The notes under the pieces were generated by a model, which searched no databases, was not told the origin of the DNA, and saw only the letters and a program-made list of their open reading frames with translations. The position numbers and the translations under genes are program-made. DNA of 62,001 nucleotides from an uncultured Streptococcus sp. (GTDB taxonomy: Bacteria > Bacillota > Bacilli > Lactobacillales > Streptococcaceae). Location of the stretch: the NCBI GenBank assembly GCA_934215455.1, contig CAKPZX010000003.1, forward strand, positions 1-62,001, in the 5' to 3' direction. Positions 30,776 to 38,880 of this stretch are shown here, piece after piece. Each line of letters begins with the position of its first letter. Position 1 is the stretch's first letter.

Positions 30776-31060
30776 GCAAAAATAATAAAAATTTATTATT
30801 TGAAAAATAATTGTATAATTATTGAATTATTTTTTTACCAAAAATATTAGCCCGGTAAAAGTCGTGCTGTAAATACTTACAATTAGTGATTATATGGATA
30901 TGTATTCTAAACACCAAAATAATAAAATGACTAACTATTAGTAATTTCTTTATAAAACCCAAAAACGGTTTGACATTTAAAGTCATTGGCGGTAGAATGA
31001 AAAAAGATGTACACAAATTAAAAAAATGTCGAATTACATGCATGTCGACGGGGGAAGTTT
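30776..31060 (+). promoter_or_regulatory. AT-rich upstream region and promoter of the exopolysaccharide operon
   Basis: The 285 bases are strongly AT-rich and contain no gene. A promoter is visible: TTGACA (30969-30974), an 18-base spacer and TAGAAT (30993-30998). The short leader contains the 10-bp palindrome ACATGCATGT (31036-31045) nested in GTCGA...TCGAC arms (31028-31049), and a direct repeat ATGTCGA (31026 and 31042). It could be an operator or an mRNA hairpin near the ribosome binding site (GGGGGAAG). Confidence 0.65.
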
Positions 31061-32215
31061 ATGGAAAAATTGAAAATTATGGTTGTGTTTGGGACGCGAC
31101 CGGAGGCCATTAAAATGGCCCCATTGGTGTTGGAGTTGCAAAAACAAAAGGAGGTTATTGAGACCATCACAGTGGTTACTGCCCAGCATCGTCAAATGCT
31201 GGACCAGGTTTTAGAAACCTTTAACATCGTACCTGATTACGATTTGGATATTATGGGGAAAAGCCAGACCTTATTGGACATTACTTCTAAAATTCTGAAT
31301 CAATTAGATCCAGTTATCAAAAAAGAAAAGCCGGATATGGTGCTCGTCCATGGAGATACGACCACTACCTTTGCGGCGAGTCTGGTTGCCTTTTACAATC
31401 AAGTCCGCATTGGTCACGTCGAAGCTGGTTTGAGAACCTTTGATAAATATTCTCCATATCCAGAAGAGATGAACCGTCAAATGACGGATGATTTAGCGGA
31501 TCTGTATTTTGCGCCGACGGGCGAAAGTAAGGCCAATCTCTTAAAAGAAAATCATCCGGAATCCTCTATTGTGGTGACAGGAAATACTGCCATTGATGCG
31601 CTGAAACTCACGGTTCAAGAGGACTATCATCACGAAGTGTTAGATCAATTAGATCCAGCTAAAAAAGTCATCCTGGTCACCATGCATCGAAGAGAAAATC
31701 AAGGCCAACCCATGCGAGCGGTCTTTGGAGCTCTGAGAGAAATGGTGGATCAAGAACCGACTATTGAAGTGGTTTACCCAGTGCATCTTAGTCCAGCGGT
31801 CCAAGAGGCGGCAAACGATCTATTAGGAGATCATGATCGGATCCATCTCATCGCACCTTTAGATGTGCTTGACTTCCACAACTTAGCTTCGAGAAGTTAC
31901 TTTATCATGTCGGATTCAGGTGGGGTGCAAGAGGAGGCACCATCATTAGGAAAACCGGTATTGGTATTGCGCGATACAACGGAACGCCCAGAAGGGGTCA
32001 AAGCAGGGACTTTGAAATTAGTTGGAACGGATCCTGCCGTCGTCAAAACGACGATGACAGAGCTCTTAACCAACGAAAGCCTGTATCTTCAAATGGCAAA
32101 TGCCCGAAATCCTTATGGGGATGGAAAAGCTTCTGAGCGAATCGTACAAGCCATTAAACATTACTTTGGCCAGGGAGAGGCTGCCGAAGAATTTCATGAG
32201 GGAGAGAAAGAATAA
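31061..32215 (+). CDS. wecB: UDP-N-acetylglucosamine 2-epimerase (non-hydrolysing)
   Basis: A 384-residue WecB/MnaA-type epimerase that interconverts UDP-GlcNAc and UDP-ManNAc in the cytoplasm. The N-terminal VVFGTRPEAIKMAPLV, the VHGDTTTTFA segment and the SDSGGVQEEAPSLGKPVL substrate-binding stretch are all present. Length is normal. It is the first gene of a five-gene operon; the next ATG follows the stop codon directly. Here it probably supplies UDP-ManNAc to the processive glycosyltransferase two genes later, rather than acting in teichoic acid synthesis; that link is inferred from context. Confidence 0.94.
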   Translation: MEKLKIMVVFGTRPEAIKMAPLVLELQKQKEVIETITVVTAQHRQMLDQVLETFNIVPDYDLDIMGKSQTLLDITSKILNQLDPVIKKEKPDMVLVHGDTTTTFAASLVAFYNQVRIGHVEAGLRTFDKYSPYPEEMNRQMTDDLADLYFAPTGESKANLLKENHPESSIVVTGNTAIDALKLTVQEDYHHEVLDQLDPAKKVILVTMHRRENQGQPMRAVFGALREMVDQEPTIEVVYPVHLSPAVQEAANDLLGDHDRIHLIAPLDVLDFHNLASRSYFIMSDSGGVQEEAPSLGKPVLVLRDTTERPEGVKAGTLKLVGTDPAVVKTTMTELLTNESLYLQMANARNPYGDGKASERIVQAIKHYFGQGEAAEEFHEGEKE

Positions 32216-33004
32216 ATGAAAAAAACGGAAAAGTTAAGTAGATGGTTGCTGATTTTGATTGTTTTCGAAGTACTTCTTTTACTTTACTGCTTGTTTTTTG
32301 CAAGAGAGATTCTGATTGAAGAAGGATTGTTCTTTGTTTTAGGATTATTTTCTGCTATTGTCTTATCGGATTTATTGTTGACATGGACCATCCTATTGTC
32401 ATTTGCCCTTGGGATTGTCTTTTTGGTGGCGGGTGTTGTCTATATCCCATTTCACCAAGCCTTGCTCTTGCTCTTTAGTTTTCCGATCTTGATTGGAATC
32501 TTGACCCGAATTCGCTATCACCTCTTTAAAGAGATTGCAAAAGTGAAGGATCAAGAGGCAGAAGCTTACGCAGATTACCGCAACCGCATTGCTTCTTATG
32601 GCGGACAAACCAATGATACGATTCAGGCCTTACTCATTCACTGGTCGCACGAGGAATTGTTCTTCCAATTGCAACCGAGAGAGTACAATCGGACCTTGAA
32701 CCAAATCAACTATTTGTTAACGCATCATCTGAAGCCAAATGAAAGCTTGTATTATGTATCAGACGGTAATTTCTTGATTTTATCTTCTGATAGCGAGCGG
32801 GATCTGAAGAGCGATTATATGACGGTCTTAAAACCACAGTTGGAAGGACTGGTGTTCCAAGGAGAAGATGGGGTTCAGGGCATCCAATTTCAGTCAGGAT
32901 TTCTTGTAGTGGATCAATCCAATCGAACCAAATACCATCGCTATAAAGAAATGATTCGTTACTTAAAACGTCAACTTGAAACAGATATTATTGTGGAATA
33001 TTAG
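32216..33004 (+). CDS. Four-helix membrane protein with a degenerate GGDEF domain (YdaK/PssE-like)
   Basis: A 262-residue protein. Residues 10-97 form about four membrane helices and 98-125 a charged helical linker. Residues 130-262 resemble a GGDEF domain in which the signature is SDGNF (182-186) in the context LYYVSDGNFLIL. Five residues before it, where active cyclases carry the RxxD inhibitory site, stands KPNE (173-176), a conservative but altered match. It cannot be an active diguanylate cyclase. It resembles the degenerate-GGDEF receptors of Bacillus YdaK and Listeria PssE, which switch on neighbouring polysaccharide synthases. Whether it still binds c-di-GMP or another nucleotide is open. 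Confidence 0.72.
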   Translation: MKKTEKLSRWLLILIVFEVLLLLYCLFFAREILIEEGLFFVLGLFSAIVLSDLLLTWTILLSFALGIVFLVAGVVYIPFHQALLLLFSFPILIGILTRIRYHLFKEIAKVKDQEAEAYADYRNRIASYGGQTNDTIQALLIHWSHEELFFQLQPREYNRTLNQINYLLTHHLKPNESLYYVSDGNFLILSSDSERDLKSDYMTVLKPQLEGLVFQGEDGVQGIQFQSGFLVVDQSNRTKYHRYKEMIRYLKRQLETDIIVEY

Positions 33005-33013
33005 GAGGAAAAC

Positions 33014-33154
33014 ATGTCTCTTACAAATATATTTTTTAATATAGCTGTAGGCATTAGTGTATTTTTTGCCTTGTGCTTTATTGTATTATTTGTAGCTTAT
33101 ACGGTGATTTACCGCCGTGTCAATAAAAACTTTAAGGCGGTGGACCATGATTAG
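33014..33154 (+). CDS. 46-residue single-pass membrane peptide in the EPS operon
   Basis: This short gene has a strong AGGAGG site (33003-33008) five bases before its ATG and encodes 46 residues. A hydrophobic helix (about 5-33) is followed by a basic tail (YRRVNKNFK). Its end overlaps the start of the synthase gene by eight bases, so translation of the two is coupled. Small membrane partners such as IcaD or PgaD accompany GT2 synthases in other systems; a similar accessory role is plausible but unproven. Confidence 0.75.
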   Translation: MSLTNIFFNIAVGISVFFALCFIVLFVAYTVIYRRVNKNFKAVDHD

Positions 33155-34457
33155 TCAAATTGTGATGATTATTGCCTTGATTTCGATTTGGTTATCCTTA
33201 GCCTGGGGCTTAGTAATCCTCTTTTCAGCCGTTCATTTTTGGTTTAAACACAGTGACTTTCGTGTCAATACGGATCCGCTTCCTTATTATCCAAAAGTGA
33301 CGATCGTTGTGCCCGCCCATAATGAGGATGTGGTCATTGCACAAACAGCCAAAGCGATCCTTGATATGAACTACCCACATGATCGTGTTGAATTACTGCT
33401 CTTTGCGGATAATTGTTCCGATCGCACCTATGAAGAGTGTTTGGCGGTTAAAGCATTGCCAGAGTATGCAGGACGTGATTTGACCATTATCAATCGAAGT
33501 GGGACAGGTGGGAAAGCCGGTGTGCTAAATGATGCTTTGGCGATGGCAACTGGAGACTATATCTGTGTCTATGATGCAGATGCCATGCCTGAAAAGAATG
33601 CTCTTTATTTCCTTGTCAAAGAAGTGCTCAAAGATCCAGAACGTCATGTGGCTTCTTTCGGCCGCAATAAAACGCGGAATGCCAATCAAAACTTCTTGAC
33701 CCGCTGTATCAACCAAGAGATTGTTGTCACCCAACGGGTTCATCATGTGGGCATGTGGCATCTCTTTAAGATTGGACGGATTCCAGGAACTAACTTCATT
33801 ATTCAAACCGAATTTGTCAAGAGTATTGGAGGATGGAAAAACGGTGCCTTGACTGAGGATACGGATATTTCCTTCAAGATTATGCAAAGTGGGAAGTTGA
33901 TTGCGCTAGCCTATAATTCAGAAGCCTTCCAACAAGAGCCAGAGACTCTGAAGAGTTACTATATGCAACGGAAACGTTGGGCCAAAGGGAATTATGAAGT
34001 GGTTCTTTCCAACTTCAAGCATTTATTTGGTAAGGGAAATTGGCGCGTGAAGTTAGAAGTGACCAACTATTCCTGTGTCTTCTTCTGGTTTAATGCGGCC
34101 ATCGTCTTATCGGACTTAATCTTTTTTGCCAATATTCTGGCCATGTGTATCCATACAGTGGTGCCAGGTGTGCAAATTCCATTTGCCTTTGATTCTGAAA
34201 ATATCTACATTGCGCAATTGATGCTCTTCAATTGGATCTTGATGATTGGGCTATACCTGCTTCAGATTAATGTAGCGCTGGCTTCACAATTTGGTCAAGC
34301 CACTACCAAGCAAATTTGGTTGGCCTTAGCTGCCTATTTCAGCTATTCTCAACTGTTTATTATTGTGTCGATTGATGCCATCTCTTCGATTGTGATGGAT
34401 AAACTATTGCACCGGAAAGAAACCAAATGGGTTAAAACAAAACGATTCGCAGGATAG
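33147..34457 (+). CDS. Processive family-2 glycosyltransferase (polysaccharide synthase)
   Basis: A 437-residue membrane GT2 of the cellulose/PNAG/hyaluronan synthase type. The N-terminal helices are at about 3-32. The catalytic domain has Asp88 in ADNCSD, DAD at 143-145, TED at 237-239 and QRKRW at 274-278, the full D, DxD, TED, QxxRW set of processive synthases. Three or more C-terminal helices follow from about residue 305. No PilZ domain is present, so any nucleotide control must come through the GGDEF-like partner. The ATG at 33147 overlaps the 46-aa gene; a GTG at 33117 is less likely. It probably polymerises and exports a ManNAc- or GlcNAc-containing chain. Confidence 0.9.
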   Translation: MISQIVMIIALISIWLSLAWGLVILFSAVHFWFKHSDFRVNTDPLPYYPKVTIVVPAHNEDVVIAQTAKAILDMNYPHDRVELLLFADNCSDRTYEECLAVKALPEYAGRDLTIINRSGTGGKAGVLNDALAMATGDYICVYDADAMPEKNALYFLVKEVLKDPERHVASFGRNKTRNANQNFLTRCINQEIVVTQRVHHVGMWHLFKIGRIPGTNFIIQTEFVKSIGGWKNGALTEDTDISFKIMQSGKLIALAYNSEAFQQEPETLKSYYMQRKRWAKGNYEVVLSNFKHLFGKGNWRVKLEVTNYSCVFFWFNAAIVLSDLIFFANILAMCIHTVVPGVQIPFAFDSENIYIAQLMLFNWILMIGLYLLQINVALASQFGQATTKQIWLALAAYFSYSQLFIIVSIDAISSIVMDKLLHRKETKWVKTKRFAG

Positions 34458-34465
34458 GAGAGATT

Positions 34466-35569
34466 ATGAATACGAAAAAGATGAGATATGTATGGTTTCT
34501 AGTCATCCTTTGCATTTTCTGTTTGACCTTGTTTTTAGCGAGAACGAGAAGTAAAGTGGAGATGCGAAATCGAATTTATCGTCAGTGGAATGAGCATTTT
34601 GTTGTTTCAAAAGGGAAAGAATCCTATGTTCGAACCACCAATGATAGCAATCAAACGGTAGTGTTATCCGAGGCGCAAAGTTATGGAATGCTCATTACTG
34701 TTGCAGCCGCCGAAAAAGGACAAGCCCAACAAGCAGACTTTGATCGACTCTATCACTATTATCTAAATCATCGCTTAGAAGGTACCCAATTGATGTCTTG
34801 GAAACAAACCATCAGCAATGGAAAAGCAAAGGATGAGGATCATAACGCCACAGATGGGGATCTCTACATCGCCTATGCTCTTCTAAAAGCTGCTCAGCAA
34901 TGGCCAAAGCAAGCTAAAGACTACCAGGCTCAAGCCAAAGCGATTTTAGAAGATATTCTCGCACACAACTACAATGAAGAAACTGGTGTGTTAACGGTGG
35001 GGAATTGGGCTAATCAGGACTCGGAGTTTTATCATTTGATGCGGACGTCTGATACACTGCCAGCGCAATTCCAGATCTTTTATGAAGTGACAAAAGATTC
35101 GAAGTGGTTGGACATCAAAGAAAAGATGTTGCAACAACTCCAAACGATCAGCTCCCAAACAAAAACAGGTTTACTACCTGATTTCATCTGGGTAGATGAG
35201 CAAGGAACGCGCGTAGCGGATCCCAAGACGATTGAATCCAAGTATGATGGAGCCTACTCGTATAACGCTTGTCGCCTTCCATACAACCTTGTTCAAAGTA
35301 AGGACAAAACCAGTCAAAAATTGGTGAAAAAGATGCTTAACTTTTTCAAGAGTCAAAGAAACCTGTATGCAGGTTATGATTTGAAAGGGAAGGCCCTGAA
35401 CAATCATCAGGCAGCAAGCTTTTTGGCACCGATTGTCTATGCCTCTGAACATGAAAAAGGCTATTTGAAGTTGGTGCAACAGAACAAGTATATCTTTACA
35501 CAAGATCTACCTCTGAACAACTATTACGATGCAACCATGACAACCATGATTGCACTTGAATTGTTCTAA
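34466..35569 (+). CDS. Membrane-anchored GH8 glycoside hydrolase (EPS-processing)
   Basis: A 367-residue family-8 glycosidase. One N-terminal helix (8-25) anchors it outside the membrane without a lipobox or cleavable signal. The GH8 signature is seen as VVLSEAQSYGM (likely acid Glu69) and ATDGDLYIAYAL (Asp130/Asp132). GH8 enzymes such as BcsZ, YdaJ and PssZ trim or release the polymer made by a neighbouring synthase, and this is its probable role. It closes the operon and is followed by a terminator. Confidence 0.88.
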   Translation: MNTKKMRYVWFLVILCIFCLTLFLARTRSKVEMRNRIYRQWNEHFVVSKGKESYVRTTNDSNQTVVLSEAQSYGMLITVAAAEKGQAQQADFDRLYHYYLNHRLEGTQLMSWKQTISNGKAKDEDHNATDGDLYIAYALLKAAQQWPKQAKDYQAQAKAILEDILAHNYNEETGVLTVGNWANQDSEFYHLMRTSDTLPAQFQIFYEVTKDSKWLDIKEKMLQQLQTISSQTKTGLLPDFIWVDEQGTRVADPKTIESKYDGAYSYNACRLPYNLVQSKDKTSQKLVKKMLNFFKSQRNLYAGYDLKGKALNNHQAASFLAPIVYASEHEKGYLKLVQQNKYIFTQDLPLNNYYDATMTTMIALELF

Positions 35570-35581
35570 ATACTTGAGAAA

Positions 35582-35629
35582 AGAGAGTTCCCAAGATGGC
35601 TCGCCATTTTGTTGGGACTCTCTTTTTTT
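35582..35629 (+). terminator. Terminator of the exopolysaccharide operon
   Basis: Long stem AGAGAGTTCCCAA / TTGGGACTCTCT with one bulge and an inner ATGGC/GCCAT stem, followed by seven Ts. Confidence 0.9.
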
Positions 35630-35790
35630 GATTCTCTAAAAAAGGACCCAATAGCAATTAGGCAGTCTATTTTTGAAAAATAATGGCGAAAATAGCCTGA
35701 AAACTACCTGAAAAATCATGCTCTGAGCAGAAAACTTTTATTCTCAAATAATTTTCTATATAATAGAGGATACAAAGGATGGAAGAGTTT

Positions 35791-36180
35791 ATGTATCGAG
35801 TGATTGAAATGTACGGGGACTGTGAACCCTGGTGGTTTTTAGAAGGTTGGGAAGAAGATATCATCAGTAGTCGGCAGTTTGAAGACTATTACCAGGCTTT
35901 GAAATACTACAAGCAGAAGTGGTTGGAGTTAAATGAGCACTTTCCAAGTTATAAGAGTCGGAGTGATCTCATGACGATTTTTTGGGATACCAAGGAGCAA
36001 GAGTGGTGTGAGGATTGCAGTGAAGATGTGCAGTTTTTCCACTCGATTGTCCTCTTAGAAGACGAGCACAAGATCCCTAAAAGCAAGCTCCGTCCAGGTT
36101 ACGAAAAGGAAAAAGGCAGTCGCAAGCACCGTTCTTGTCAATATACACTCGATTCAAAAAAGGGGACAACCCTGTCATAA
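35791..36180 (+). CDS. DUF1033 family protein
   Basis: A 129-residue cytoplasmic protein of the DUF1033 family, starting MYRVIEMYGDCEPWWF; the ATG at 35791 is preferred to one 12 bases upstream. It is acidic and aromatic-rich in the first half and has a CEDC pair and a basic C-terminus (KEKGSRKHRS). The family sits directly upstream of comGA in streptococci but has no proven function. A -10 element (TATAAT 35759-35764) precedes it. It is separate from the ComX-controlled comG promoter. Confidence 0.88.
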   Translation: MYRVIEMYGDCEPWWFLEGWEEDIISSRQFEDYYQALKYYKQKWLELNEHFPSYKSRSDLMTIFWDTKEQEWCEDCSEDVQFFHSIVLLEDEHKIPKSKLRPGYEKEKGSRKHRSCQYTLDSKKGTTLS

Positions 36181-36237
36181 GAGACATTCGGAAGATTTTT
36201 AGAGCGATCTAGAAAGTCTTCTTTTTTTGTCTTCTTT

Positions 36238-36245
36238 TTCGAATA
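36238..36245 (+). promoter_or_regulatory. Combox (ComX late-competence promoter) of the comG operon
   Basis: TTCGAATA differs by one base from the streptococcal combox TACGAATA and lies 22 bases before the comGA start codon. The identical octamer preceded by Ts stands before ssbB (51425-51432), so both are late-competence promoters. Confidence 0.85.
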
Positions 36246-36266
36246 GTATAAGTGAGAGGAGGAACT

Positions 36267-37208
36267 ATGGTTCAAGAAATTGCAAAAAAACTGATCCACA
36301 TGGGGAAAAAGGAAGAAGCTCAGGATCTTTACTTCATTCCTCGGAAGGAGGAGTACCAAGTTTTTATGAGGGTCGGAGATGATAGGCGTTTTGTGCAATC
36401 CTTTCCTTTTGAGGACATGACGGCTATTATCAGCCATTTTAAATTTGTAGCAGGGATGAATGTGGGAGAAAAAAGGCGCAGCCAGCTAGGGTCGTGTGAT
36501 TACCCATTAGAGGATGGAGTGGTCTCGATTCGCTTGTCGACGGTGGGGGATTATCGTGGCTATGAAAGCTTGGTGATTCGGCTCTTGCATGATGAGGAAC
36601 GCGAATTACGGTTTTGGTTTGATCAGTTGCCAGACTTGAAGAAGAAATTGGCTGGTCGTGGACTTTATCTTTTTGCAGGTCCTGTTGGTTCGGGAAAGAC
36701 CACTCTCATGCATGCGTTGGCGCAAGAGCGCTTTGCGGACCAGCAAGTCATGTCTATTGAAGACCCTGTCGAGATCAAGCAGGACAATATGCTTCAACTT
36801 CAGCTGAATGACCAGATCGGCATGACCTATGACAACCTGATCAAACTCTCCTTACGCCATCGGCCGGACCTTCTCATTATTGGAGAGATCCGAGATAGGG
36901 AAACAGCTCGTGCAGTCGTACGGGCTAGTTTGACAGGAGTCACCGTCTTCTCTACGATTCATGCGAAAAGCGTTCGAGGTGTTTATGAGCGACTTTTAGA
37001 ACTTGGAGTGAGTGAGGAAGAGCTCAAGATTGTTTTACAAGGTATTTGCTACCAACGATTAATTGCAGGAGGAGGTGTGGTCGATTTTGCGACGGAAAAC
37101 TACCAAGAGCACTCAGCCAGCCGCTGGAACCAACAAATGGATCTCTTGGCTCAATCGGGATATATCCAGCTGGCTCAGGCCCAAGCCGAAAAAATTATCT
37201 ACCGCTAA
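36267..37208 (+). CDS. comGA: Competence pseudopilus assembly ATPase ComGA
   Basis: A 313-residue GspE/PilB-type ATPase that drives assembly of the transformation pilus. Walker A is GPVGSGKTT, the Walker B region is LLIIGEIRD, and Asp/His-box residues follow. The ATG at 36267 has GAGGAGG upstream, so the five-codon extension is not used. It is the first gene of comGA-GG and overlaps comGB. Transcription should be competence-specific through the combox. Confidence 0.95.
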   Translation: MVQEIAKKLIHMGKKEEAQDLYFIPRKEEYQVFMRVGDDRRFVQSFPFEDMTAIISHFKFVAGMNVGEKRRSQLGSCDYPLEDGVVSIRLSTVGDYRGYESLVIRLLHDEERELRFWFDQLPDLKKKLAGRGLYLFAGPVGSGKTTLMHALAQERFADQQVMSIEDPVEIKQDNMLQLQLNDQIGMTYDNLIKLSLRHRPDLLIIGEIRDRETARAVVRASLTGVTVFSTIHAKSVRGVYERLLELGVSEEELKIVLQGICYQRLIAGGGVVDFATENYQEHSASRWNQQMDLLAQSGYIQLAQAQAEKIIYR

Positions 37209-38172
37209 ACAAAAGCAAATCATCGAATTGTTTTTGAATCTTTATTCGAGTGGTTTTCATCTGTCTGAGATTGTCGATTTTCTGGATCGCTCTCACCTAG
37301 TGGAGAGTCGTTTGGTTTCCCAGATGCGAGAGGATCTCTCGCGGGGGCGGAGTTTTTCAGAGATGATGGCAGGGATCGGTTTTTCAGATGCGGTCACGAC
37401 ACAGCTGTCTCTCGCTGAGCTTCATGGCAATCTTGCATTGAGCTTGGAGAAAATCAGTGCTTACCTAGAAAACATGCGCAAGGTCAAGAAAAAGCTGATT
37501 GAGGTGAGCACCTATCCTCTTATCTTACTTGGGTTTTTAGTTCTGATTATGCTAGGCTTGCGTAATTATTTGCTCCCTCAAATGGATGCTCAAAATATTG
37601 GGACGCAATTGATCAGTTCCTTCCCCCAACTCTTTTTGGCCTTAGGAGCGGGACTGGTAACCTTCTTCTTACTCGTCTTTCTCTATTATCGAAAGTCAGG
37701 CAAGATCAACGTTTTTAGAACCTTGTCTCATCTGCCTTTCGGGAAAGGCATGATTCAAGCTTATTTGACAGCCTATTATGCCAGAGAATGGGGCAATCTG
37801 ATTGGGCAAGGATTGGAATTGTCTCAGATTTTTTCCATGATGCAGGAGCAAAAATCCCAGCTTTTTCAAGAAATTGGAAGGGACTTAGCTCTTTCTTTAG
37901 ATCGTGGCCAGTCCTTTTCAGAGACGGTCAGGGGGTATCCTTTTTTCAAAAAAGAATTGCCCCTTATGATTGAATATGGTGAAGTCAAATCAAAGCTCGG
38001 AAGTGAGCTAGAGATCTACGCTGAAAAAACATGGGAAGATTTCTTTCGTCGGGTTCACAAGGCCATGAATGTGATACAACCCTTGGTGTTTGTCTTTGTG
38101 GCTCTTGTGATTGTGTTACTCTATGCAGCCATGTTGCTGCCGATTTATCAAAATATGGAGGTTCATTTATGA
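37063..38172 (+). CDS. comGB: Competence pseudopilus membrane protein ComGB
   Basis: A GspF/PilC-type polytopic platform protein of the transformation pilus. Two cytoplasmic GspF domains and about three helices (for example residues 151-171, 187-212 and 345-366) are visible. The first 45 codons of this open frame lie inside comGA, and homology seems to begin near residue 35 (DISSWLRPKPKKLSTAKQKQ). No normal start codon is found between there and the comGA stop. The candidates are TTG 37063, GTG 37075 (next to an AGGAGG) and TTG 37087, so the exact start is unresolved. Confidence 0.9.
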   Translation: MQEEVWSILRRKTTKSTQPAAGTNKWISWLNRDISSWLRPKPKKLSTAKQKQIIELFLNLYSSGFHLSEIVDFLDRSHLVESRLVSQMREDLSRGRSFSEMMAGIGFSDAVTTQLSLAELHGNLALSLEKISAYLENMRKVKKKLIEVSTYPLILLGFLVLIMLGLRNYLLPQMDAQNIGTQLISSFPQLFLALGAGLVTFFLLVFLYYRKSGKINVFRTLSHLPFGKGMIQAYLTAYYAREWGNLIGQGLELSQIFSMMQEQKSQLFQEIGRDLALSLDRGQSFSETVRGYPFFKKELPLMIEYGEVKSKLGSELEIYAEKTWEDFFRRVHKAMNVIQPLVFVFVALVIVLLYAAMLLPIYQNMEVHL

Positions 38173-38486
38173 AAAAATTAAAAACCTATAAGGTTAAAGC
38201 CTTTACACTTATTGAAATGTTGGTGGTCTTATTGATCATCAGTGTGCTCTTATTGCTCTTTGTGCCGAATTTGACCAAGCAAAAAGACTCCGTGAAGGAG
38301 ACAGGAAATGCAGCGGTTGTGAAGGTGGTCGAAAGCCAGGCTGAATTGTACGAGCTCAATCATACCAATGACCAAGCCACTCTAGCAAAACTGATTGCGG
38401 ATGGAAATATTACCAACAAACAAGCAGAATCTTATCGTGCCTATTATGCGAAAAATAGTGGAGAAACTCGTGCGGTTGCAGATTAA
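38169..38486 (+). CDS. comGC: Major competence pseudopilin ComGC
   Basis: A 105-residue major pilin of the transformation pilus. The prepilin peptidase site is KAFTLIEM (cleavage before Phe), followed by a hydrophobic helix VVLLIISVLLLLFVPN. The ATG overlaps the comGB stop by four bases (ATGA). It is secreted and polymerised by ComGA and ComGB after processing by ComC. Confidence 0.95.
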   Translation: MKKLKTYKVKAFTLIEMLVVLLIISVLLLLFVPNLTKQKDSVKETGNAAVVKVVESQAELYELNHTNDQATLAKLIADGNITNKQAESYRAYYAKNSGETRAVAD

Positions 38487-38880
38487 GGCCTTCACCTTGG
38501 TGGAGACCCTTCTGACCCTGATGATCGTCAGCTTCATCTATTTGGGCTTATCGGGATCGATCAAGACGAGTTTTCAACAAGTGGAAGAAAAAGTATTTTT
38601 TGCAGAGTTTGAACACCTCTATCAAGAAAGCCAGAAGATAGCGCTGGCAAGGCAAACGGAATTGGATGTTGAAGTGACTGCAAGGAGGATTCAAACGCCC
38701 TACCAGACGGTGGAGATTCCTGATTCTGTCATTTTGCAAGATCCTAAAACTATTCATTTAGACCGTGCAGGTGGCAATTCATCTCTGGCCAATGTTCACT
38801 TTCAGACACAGAGAGGAGTGGTGACCTATCAGCTTTCGCTTGGAAATGGGAAAATTAAAAAGAGTATCCGTTCCCGCTAG
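38446..38880 (+). CDS. comGD: Minor competence pseudopilin ComGD
   Basis: About 144 residues. The prepilin-like motif IKAFTLVETLLTLMIV is followed by a globular domain containing DRAGGNSSLANVHFQ, close to the pneumococcal CglD sequence. The ATG at 38446 is the most plausible start, overlapping comGC by 41 bases; a GTG slightly downstream is also possible. Confidence 0.9.
   Translation: MRKIVEKLVRLQIKAFTLVETLLTLMIVSFIYLGLSGSIKTSFQQVEEKVFFAEFEHLYQESQKIALARQTELDVEVTARRIQTPYQTVEIPDSVILQDPKTIHLDRAGGNSSLANVHFQTQRGVVTYQLSLGNGKIKKSIRSR

Noticed and set aside
30776..30968. Possible small gene in the AT-rich region before wecB
   Set aside because: The longest minus-strand frame (74 aa) is AT-driven, has no ribosome binding site and no recognisable features.
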